From: Parachlamydiaceae bacterium
Lineage (GTDB): Bacteria; Chlamydiota; Chlamydiia; Chlamydiales; Parachlamydiaceae
Direction of reading: 5' to 3'
Assembly: GCA_013817115.1 (NCBI GenBank)
Contig: JACDDG010000212.1
Span: 1 to 5,131 of the forward strand
Length of the DNA stretch: 5,131 nucleotides
Shown: positions 1-5,131 of the stretch, in pieces
Numbering within the stretch: the first letter of the stretch is position 1
Layout: the number at the start of each line of letters is the position of its first letter
Notes under the pieces: generated by a model
Seen by the model: the letters and a program-made list of their open reading frames with translations, nothing else
Databases searched by the model: none
Told to the model about the DNA's origin: nothing
Position numbers and translations under genes: made by a program

Positions 1-798
1 GTTTTTCCCAACAAGGGGAATATTATCAACTATTGATATAATTCGCTTAGAAATTAATTGAAATAAAGTGTGATAACTATTGAGAAACTTCCCGCATTTC
101 TCTTCATTTTCAAAGCTCAAATTAAAGGGATTTGTGTCATTGGGTTCAGGTTTAAAAAATGATTCACCTAATGCAGCGAGCGAGGCTCGTCCACATTCAT
201 ACATTAAATTGATTGGTTGCCCTTTTTGAGCCAGGCTATCAAGCCTATCAAGCCAATGATTCGAAGCACGGATGATAGCAGGAAAGAAAATATGATATTT
301 TTTCTCACCGATAGCTTCATCAACATTTCTGCGCATTTCTGAAGTGTAATCCCCTTCCTTTAATCCATTTTTTGAAAACACTCTCCAACTGTCAAGACTA
401 GGTCCTCGCACGAAATTCTTTGGCTGCTTCAAAATTATATCTATAAGTACGGGATCGGCCACTATACAAAATGATTTAGGCCCCAAGTTCACCTTGCATA
501 TTCCTAAATGCCCATAGGTTTTCAAGTATGAGGACATAAAAGGCAAAACTTCATAATTATGGTTAACATGCTCTGGAAGACTTCCAATTATAAAATGACC
601 ATTCGCTTGCGGTGGTAAAGGCTTTTTCCCTTTATCATACCACCACGAGTGAGTAGCAACGATCGGATAGAGTGTAAATGAAACAAGTGTACCTATTTTA
701 TCCCATAGGGAGAGGAGTGCATTATCACTCTCAATATAAGAGTTAGTTTCTAGATTTTGAAATGGATTGACACCGCTAGATGGATTTACTTTATTCAT
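1..798 (-). CDS. Cytochrome P450, N-terminal 266 residues (C-terminal part beyond window edge)
   Basis: The frame is open from ATG at 798-796 to base 1 without a stop. The start is firm: the frame has TAA at 822-820, no other start codon between, and an AAGGAAG ribosome site 8 bases upstream. The translation follows the N-terminal half of cytochrome P450 in order: a Pro-rich hinge and turn (KPLPPQANGHFIIGSLPE, residues 59-76), helix A and strand beta-1 (LPFMSSYLKTYGHLGICKVNLG, about 85-106, then IVADPVLIDIIL), the NFVRGP segment (128-133), NGL before helix C (144-146), and helix C with the Arg pair 156-157. YHIFFPAIIRASNHWLDRL (168-186) matches the helix C-D region and LAALGESFF (207-215) the helix E region. 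P450s are heme-thiolate monooxygenases. The decisive ExxR and Cys-heme motifs lie outside the window, so substrate and subfamily are unknown. The first 25 residues are polar (Asn/Ser-rich), with no obvious N-terminal membrane anchor. The usual helix-C WxxxR appears as TxxxR (152-156). Confidence 0.78.
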   Translation of the reverse strand, partial: MNKVNPSSGVNPFQNLETNSYIESDNALLSLWDKIGTLVSFTLYPIVATHSWWYDKGKKPLPPQANGHFIIGSLPEHVNHNYEVLPFMSSYLKTYGHLGICKVNLGPKSFCIVADPVLIDIILKQPKNFVRGPSLDSWRVFSKNGLKEGDYTSEMRRNVDEAIGEKKYHIFFPAIIRASNHWLDRLDSLAQKGQPINLMYECGRASLAALGESFFKPEPNDTNPFNLSFENEEKCGKFLNSYHTLFQLISKRIISIVDNIPLVGKN

Positions 799-805
799 GT
801 CATAG

Positions 806-812
806 CTTCCTT
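806..812 (-). promoter_or_regulatory. Shine-Dalgarno site of the P450 gene
   Basis: On the minus strand this reads AAGGAAG, with its purine core about 8 bases before the ATG at 798-796. It decides between two close ATGs. The one at 803-801 opens ATG-ACA-TGA and stops after two codons, so 798 is the true start. The two-codon ATGACATGA mini-frame overlaps the real start and might slightly affect initiation, but it is probably incidental. Confidence 0.75.
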
Positions 813-861
813 GTAAAAGTTAAAACAATACTTTTTTGCACTTTGGGCCGTGTTCCCTGCG

Positions 862-890
862 ACTGTAGTACTTCACAACTGCATATTCAA
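862..890 (-). promoter_or_regulatory. Candidate sigma70-type promoter for the P450 gene
   Basis: Read on the minus strand, TTGAAT (890-885) is followed after exactly 17 bases by TACAGT (867-862). Each hexamer matches the consensus (TTGACA, TATAAT) at four of six positions. Transcription would start near 855 and give a leader of roughly 57 bases. The spacing is ideal and the hexamers are moderate. In DNA this AT-rich such matches arise by chance, so it is a candidate only. Confidence 0.4.
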
Positions 891-960
891 GAAAAAAATG
901 CTTGCTTTTCTTTTTAGGATTAATCACAAGCTATTTTTGTTTACTGCTGTTGTTTGCCAC

Positions 961-989
961 TTGACATTAATAATTTAATCAAATAAACT
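961..989 (+). promoter_or_regulatory. Candidate sigma70-type promoter for the giant plus-strand gene
   Basis: A perfect -35 hexamer, TTGACA (961-966), is followed after 17 bases by TAAACT (984-989), which matches TATAAT at four of six positions. A start near 996 would leave a leader of about 80 bases before the ATG at 1077, rich in A and T and with no clear stable structure. The exact -35 and ideal spacing make this the best promoter match in the intergenic region. Confidence 0.55.
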
Positions 990-1060
990 ACATTAAAACA
1001 AACCTATAAAGGTTAAAATTATAAATACATTATTTCAATTATTCAAAATCACTTATAGTG

Positions 1061-1066
1061 AAAGGG
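1061..1066 (+). promoter_or_regulatory. Shine-Dalgarno site of the giant plus-strand gene
   Basis: AAAGGG ends 10 bases before the ATG at 1077-1079, a slightly long but workable spacing. An in-frame TGA at 1059-1061 closes the frame just upstream, and no alternative start codon lies between, so the start is well determined. Confidence 0.6.
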
Positions 1067-1076
1067 TTATATATTA

Positions 1077-4000
1077 ATGAATAAATTTGCCGCCGCAGGA
1101 TTTTCACAAAAGAACGAATCAATTAAAAGCCCACTTATTGAGGGCAAATCTCAAGATAAATCTATAGAAGAAAAATCTTTTTTTTATAAAATTTTGAACG
1201 TTGCTAAAAGTGCTTTAAGTTTTATTGCTAACTTTTTCTATAAGCTTGCTAGCTTGTTATTTAAAACACCCAGCAATGTTTGTGAAACATTATTCGGAAA
1301 AAAAGCGTCTATAATTATTCCAGTTCGAGATGCTGAAAAAATTGCTATCCCCCTCCCCGCCAATTTAAATAAAAACAACGGTCCCAACGAAATCCCTCCG
1401 AGTGATCTAGGTAATGCAGGAAGCTCTCCTGATGATATCTCTGTTGATCCGATTGCGGAAAATAATAGTGAAAATTTTAAACCTTCTGTTGAAGAAAAAA
1501 CGTCTAAGCATTTAAATGATGTCGACCATGAAGAAGTAATCCCATGCGACACTACCTCTGGCGGTCAAGTTAACCATACAACAGAACAAAAAGAAATGAT
1601 CAAAATTCTTGGATCCATCGAAGAGATACCTCAATTTTTCTCCTTAGAAAAAATTGTCAACCCAAGTGACGGCAATAGCGTTAAAAAACTTAGTGATGTG
1701 GCAACAGGAATTAATGAAATTGCAGAACCTATCGTTATAAAGAAAACTCCAATAAATTTAGAAATCATTAAACCTATTATCGAAGCTGAAGATGACGTTC
1801 TAAAACCTGCAGAAATATATCTAACAAACAATGTTATAGTGGGTAGCGTTGTAGTGATTGCCCGCAAACCCCTCAGAGAGTTAGATTTAAGAGGTCGTTG
1901 CGTCCACACGAAAGCGGTACAAAAGTTATTGAATAACGAAATAACTCATGGCAAAGAACTACAAGAACTGAATGCCCAGTTTCTAAATGAAGCTAAAATT
2001 TCTGAAGAGAAAGCTTTAGCCCTCCATATAGAATTTATCAAAAAGTACACCTCAGTAGTTTCAAATGACCCCTTAATGTTAGAAGCTGCACCAATCTTCG
2101 AAAATTCCACCGGTTATACACACTCGTCGCTATTCCAACTTAAAAGAGCCATTGAATTAGCAAAAAATGAATTTCCTTACTTAACGAGCCTGGCTTTTAA
2201 TACTGAACAAAAAAATGCAGTAGCTCGGTTAATACAAATTATTCTTTGTGGAAAAACTGCTCAAACCGGGTCTTTACCTAATTCCCCATGCTGTTTCCAA
2301 TTGCGAGAATTAAAAGGTATGCAAACGGCTTATATAAACACTAGAAATCAAGGTCTTGAAAGTTCTTATCTTTTTAGCCTTATTGGATACGAAGATGAAA
2401 ATGAAGACTTTAAGAAAAATTTTGCAAATGCTTTTCATTCATTTGTTACTGAATGCACAAAAAACCTTTCAAATTCCATTAAACTTCAAGAACATGGCCC
2501 TCAAATAAATTTAGGCAACGGTAATTTCTTAAAGGAAATGATAAATAATTTTAAAGAGCATCTAGCTCAAAATGCTATAAAATCTTTAAAAATTATTACC
2601 GCCTATACTAATTCTCCTCTTGGAGAAATGTATCTTTCTATTCAAGAATTGTTAGCTAATGCAATCTTCACGGAAAAAAGAAATTTACCACACGATTCCC
2701 CTTTCCATGGCACTCTCGATTATTTATCTAAACTCGCTAACGACGATTACACTAATTTGGCAAACGATTTAAAATGTCCGCCGAGCGATCTACAATTCTT
2801 TATCCAATGCAAAATCATTGAAATCGTCCTTTCAATGAATTCTCTTAACTATGATCAAACAACCGTTGCACTTGAAGAGTCTTTACAAAACTACGATGAT
2901 AATTCTGTTTTTTCAGCTAGTACAATAGGGGCGATGTTTATACCTTCTCCGAATTTAGACTCTATGAAATCTAAACTTCAAAATGTCATTAAAGTTGGTT
3001 CAGACCACTTTTTTGCTGAAGGAATCGAAGAGTACTTTGCTAAAAATGATATTATTGTTGCAGAAGTGACCTCAAAAGAGTTCACTAGGCATTTATGTTT
3101 AAAACAGGAAGACAATACCAAAGAAACCTGTGCTATAAGTTCTTTAAGTTTATCTTGGCAAGCTACAAGCGATATGATGGATTATTTCGTTGGATTAATT
3201 CACCCTCAAGCTAATGACATCCAACCTGAAAATCGTTTTGTCGTACTAAAAGATGAAATGTTAGAATCAATAAAGAAATTAAATGAAGTTGCAGCCCTGT
3301 CCGAAGGATGGTCCTCATGGACTTTAACTGCAATTTCCGGTTATTTTGGCTTTGGAACAAATGAAAAAGATAAAGATGATCTCAAAGATATTCGTCAGTT
3401 GGCTTCAATCCTCAATTCTGCTTTTGAGGCATGCCATCAATACACAAGAATGGCTACTTTAAGCAACAAAACGACTGACCAATTTATTAAAGAAATTTTG
3501 ATATTTAGGGACAGCTTAATAAACACCTATGCAACACTTTCAAAACTGCAAACTCAATTTTCAATTGATAAACAAGTGCAGAAATCTCAATTCGTCAACG
3601 AAATTTTAAATTACATAAACGGAGAACTTCTTTTACTTCCTTCCCAAGAAATGAGTAATGATGGTTACGTCAAAAGAATTTCCGAGGCCCTCATATGGCA
3701 GTCTACAGAAGCCAAACAAATATCTTGGAAAATTCAGAGATATGAACAACAGATTTCTCAATTAACTTTAGCTTTTGAATCCCATCTTTCAGATCTATTA
3801 AATAACCAAATGGATATGACTGAAAGTACTTGTGGGTTAAGCGAAAGCATGATGAATTTTGAATCTGCGCTTTTACAACCTTCGCATGCTGTTAAACGTG
3901 GAATAGTCAACTTTTTGTATAATGATTTGAAAGAAGTAAATGATACTACCTTAACTTCACCGCTAGACAAAGACGATTACTATACACAACAGCGTTTATA

Positions 4001-5131
4001 TTATGTTAGAAAAGGATACACGAAATTTCTAACTACGTTCCGTAAATCCTTTGAAAGAGAAATGTTAAAACAGAATCCAAATCCTATAAACATGCGTATT
4101 TTACAACGAATTGCTGTGCTTTTATATACAGAAATAAATCTATACGATGAGTTAAGCGATACTCTTAATCATTTCAATGAAATGGGTGCAAGCACTCTTG
4201 GGCAAACACTTCTCGAGCTTAGCCCACAAGCCGGTCTGAAGAGCCCTACAATAGCACAACAGGCCAAAGGTCTTATTGGCATTCAATCTTCTTCAGCTCA
4301 TAATTTGAAATTGCATACTGAAGTTAAATGGATTTATACAATTTACGAACGAATTAAAGCTGTACCTTGCGGGGCTAAAGTTCGTTTATTGGATGGTTGG
4401 ATTAATAGTGCCAAGGGCCAATGGAATTGTAATTTTGACCCTAACATGCAAAGCAATCCTATTCACTTTCTCTCTACTCTGGAAATCGATTTAGGGAACG
4501 GAGAGCAGAGAAAAATTAAAATGTTGGGGATGGGTACACCAACGAGAGAAGACTATTACTCTGTTGTATCGTTAGTCCCTGAATTCATGGCTTTTATATT
4601 TGGGTACAAAGATATGGGTAAAAAGCACCTCTATATTAATAACCAAAATATGCTTCCAATTGGAGAAGATTACCTTTCTCAAGCACTGAATGGAGATGAA
4701 ACAGCTCGTTGCAAAGCTATTATGGGAGCTCAAAGCCTTCAGAACATGAAGGGAGCGCTTTTTGCGATCACTCTATCTAAAAATTCAAAATTTTATCGAC
4801 AAGAGGGTGCATTTAAAACACAAAATGACGCAAAAACATTCACTGATGAGTTATATGAACAAGTATTTGTAAAAGCACCTCATGAATCAGGTTGCTACAT
4901 TTCGCCCGAGATCAGAGAGCTCTTGTTAGGAGCTAAGATTGACTTAGATGAAAAAGCTAAATCTGTGATTGGTCACATCCACACAGAGATATTTAAAGAC
5001 AGAGTTAATTTAACTCAAGAAGAACGTAAATTGTTTATTGAGTTATTCTATAACAAGCTAACGAAAGTTATTCTTATAGGAGGAGCATTTGATTCTTGTA
5101 ACATCTCTTGTAAAGATCAGATTGATAGAGC
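1077..5131 (+). CDS. Very large protein with a C-x5-R phosphatase-like loop, partial (at least 1351 residues); putative secreted effector
   Basis: One frame stays open from ATG 1077 to the 3' edge. The protein starts polar (MNKFAAAGFSQKNESIKS). Residues 35-62 form a hydrophobic/amphipathic stretch with spaced Lys, and about 95-172 an acidic Asn/Pro/Ser-rich linker. Residues about 230-1076 look mostly helical, for example the coiled-coil-like run at 870-935, and match no family I recognise. From about 1077 the sequence becomes more compact, with Trp, Gly, Cys and aromatic residues: blocks include KVRLLDGWI, TPTREDYYSVV (from 1154), GDETARCKA (1206-1214) and GALFAITLSKNSKFY (1226-1240). A hydrophobic strand, KVILIGGAF, then leads to Cys1345-Lys-Asp-Gln-Ile-Asp-Arg1351. 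C-x5-R is the active-site signature of cysteine-based phosphatases. The C-x-D-x-[I/L]-D-R form recalls Sac-type phosphoinositide phosphatases (CxDCLDR) and more loosely SopB/IpgD effectors (CKSGKDR). The domain is cut at this motif. Phosphatase activity and secretion are inferences; existence of the gene is near certain. Confidence 0.93.
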   Translation, partial: MNKFAAAGFSQKNESIKSPLIEGKSQDKSIEEKSFFYKILNVAKSALSFIANFFYKLASLLFKTPSNVCETLFGKKASIIIPVRDAEKIAIPLPANLNKNNGPNEIPPSDLGNAGSSPDDISVDPIAENNSENFKPSVEEKTSKHLNDVDHEEVIPCDTTSGGQVNHTTEQKEMIKILGSIEEIPQFFSLEKIVNPSDGNSVKKLSDVATGINEIAEPIVIKKTPINLEIIKPIIEAEDDVLKPAEIYLTNNVIVGSVVVIARKPLRELDLRGRCVHTKAVQKLLNNEITHGKELQELNAQFLNEAKISEEKALALHIEFIKKYTSVVSNDPLMLEAAPIFENSTGYTHSSLFQLKRAIELAKNEFPYLTSLAFNTEQKNAVARLIQIILCGKTAQTGSLPNSPCCFQLRELKGMQTAYINTRNQGLESSYLFSLIGYEDENEDFKKNFANAFHSFVTECTKNLSNSIKLQEHGPQINLGNGNFLKEMINNFKEHLAQNAIKSLKIITAYTNSPLGEMYLSIQELLANAIFTEKRNLPHDSPFHGTLDYLSKLANDDYTNLANDLKCPPSDLQFFIQCKIIEIVLSMNSLNYDQTTVALEESLQNYDDNSVFSASTIGAMFIPSPNLDSMKSKLQNVIKVGSDHFFAEGIEEYFAKNDIIVAEVTSKEFTRHLCLKQEDNTKETCAISSLSLSWQATSDMMDYFVGLIHPQANDIQPENRFVVLKDEMLESIKKLNEVAALSEGWSSWTLTAISGYFGFGTNEKDKDDLKDIRQLASILNSAFEACHQYTRMATLSNKTTDQFIKEILIFRDSLINTYATLSKLQTQFSIDKQVQKSQFVNEILNYINGELLLLPSQEMSNDGYVKRISEALIWQSTEAKQISWKIQRYEQQISQLTLAFESHLSDLLNNQMDMTESTCGLSESMMNFESALLQPSHAVKRGIVNFLYNDLKEVNDTTLTSPLDKDDYYTQQRLYYVRKGYTKFLTTFRKSFEREMLKQNPNPINMRILQRIAVLLYTEINLYDELSDTLNHFNEMGASTLGQTLLELSPQAGLKSPTIAQQAKGLIGIQSSSAHNLKLHTEVKWIYTIYERIKAVPCGAKVRLLDGWINSAKGQWNCNFDPNMQSNPIHFLSTLEIDLGNGEQRKIKMLGMGTPTREDYYSVVSLVPEFMAFIFGYKDMGKKHLYINNQNMLPIGEDYLSQALNGDETARCKAIMGAQSLQNMKGALFAITLSKNSKFYRQEGAFKTQNDAKTFTDELYEQVFVKAPHESGCYISPEIRELLLGAKIDLDEKAKSVIGHIHTEIFKDRVNLTQEERKLFIELFYNKLTKVILIGGAFDSCNISCKDQIDR
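1179..1262 (+). other. Hydrophobic/amphipathic segment near the N-terminus of the giant protein
   Basis: Residues 35-62 are rich in Phe, Leu, Ile and Ala (for example ALSFIANFFYKLASLLF), with Lys at 38, 44 and 56 breaking up the run. It lies after a polar, charged N-terminus of about 34 residues, so it is not a classical Sec signal peptide. It could be a membrane-binding amphipathic helix, a marginal transmembrane helix or a secretion-chaperone binding site; the sequence alone does not decide. Confidence 0.5.
5109..5129 (+). other. C-x5-R phosphatase-like loop (CKDQIDR) in the giant protein
   Basis: Codons for Cys1345, Lys, Asp, Gln, Ile, Asp and Arg1351 occupy these bases. The next codon begins GC, so residue 1352 is Ala whatever the missing base. 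A second Cys (1341) lies four residues before Cys1345. The short hydrophobic strand VILIGG a few residues upstream is what precedes the phosphate-binding loop in cysteine phosphatases. In that superfamily Cys is the nucleophile and Arg binds phosphate. The Ala after Arg differs from the usual Ser/Thr. Confidence 0.5.

Larger units (their letters stand above)
799..1076. other. Divergent intergenic region between the P450 and giant-protein genes
   Basis: This 278-base non-coding stretch separates two genes reading outward and must hold both promoters. It is strongly AT-rich, with A and T runs at 892-898, 906-915 (interrupted once) and 934-938. A somewhat more GC-rich patch lies at about 840-880, within the P450 leader and promoter. 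I see no tRNA, small-RNA hairpin with a T-run, or long repeat in it. An imperfect dyad lies at 864-875. Confidence 0.8.

Noticed and set aside
801..803. Alternative ATG for the P450 gene
   Set aside because: It is out of frame and meets TGA after one further codon; the ATG at 798 is in the P450 frame with better spacing to the ribosome site.
889..912. Inverted repeat AAGAAAA (889-895) with TTTTCTT (906-912), possible terminator
   Set aside because: The stem is only 7 pairs, almost all A-T, in a low-complexity stretch, and lies between two divergent genes where no transcript should end.
1238..1552. Minus-strand open frame of 104 codons
   Set aside because: It lies wholly inside the plus-strand giant gene, which has a clear start, ribosome site and more than 4 kb of open frame; its translation looks like an antisense shadow.
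1631..1909. Minus-strand open frame of 92 codons with a hydrophobic translation
   Set aside because: It is antisense to the giant gene. The Ile/Phe/Thr-rich composition is what the complement of its Lys/Glu/Asn-rich codons produces, and I see no independent support.
3758..3970. Minus-strand open frame of 70 codons
   Set aside because: Antisense shadow inside the giant gene, with no recognisable product.
5079..5131. Strong Shine-Dalgarno-like GGAGGA followed by a TTG that could start another frame
   Set aside because: GGAGGA encodes the Gly-Gly before the phosphatase-like loop in the continuing giant frame; the alternative frame shows only 14 codons before the edge and has no support.

Overview
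This is an AT-rich bacterial window carrying two divergently transcribed protein genes. Both run off the window, so neither has a visible stop codon. The minus-strand gene (798 down to 1) encodes the first 266 residues of what reads as a cytochrome P450. The plus-strand gene (1077 to the 3' edge) is one uninterrupted reading frame of at least 1351 codons for a very large, mostly unrecognised protein. Its last visible residues form a C-x5-R phosphatase-type loop with the spacing Cys-Lys-Asp-Gln-Ile-Asp-Arg.

Layout: 1-798 is the P450 5' part (minus strand). 799-1076 is a 278-bp divergent intergenic region, with a plausible sigma70-type promoter and a Shine-Dalgarno sequence for each gene. 1077-5131 is the giant reading frame. 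Its parts are a polar N-terminus, a hydrophobic/amphipathic segment (residues about 35-62), an acidic Asn/Pro/Ser-rich linker (about 95-172), a long predicted-helical middle with no family I recognise (about 230-1076), and a more compact mixed alpha/beta C-terminal region (about 1077-1351) that ends at the C-x5-R loop. I see no RNA genes, mobile elements, CRISPR arrays, terminators or long repeats.

Organism: low GC, Shine-Dalgarno-led genes, a P450 with a polar leader, and a giant, low-complexity, effector-like protein with a phosphoinositide-phosphatase-like loop together suggest an intracellular or amoeba-associated bacterium. An environmental chlamydia (Parachlamydiaceae-like) or a Legionella-like gammaproteobacterium would fit. 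This is an inference from style and gene content; no marker gene settles it.

How the genes may relate: they share an intergenic region and could be co-regulated, but nothing in the sequence shows that they work in one pathway. The most interesting possibility is that the plus-strand gene encodes a secreted lipid or protein phosphatase effector whose catalytic domain continues beyond the window.
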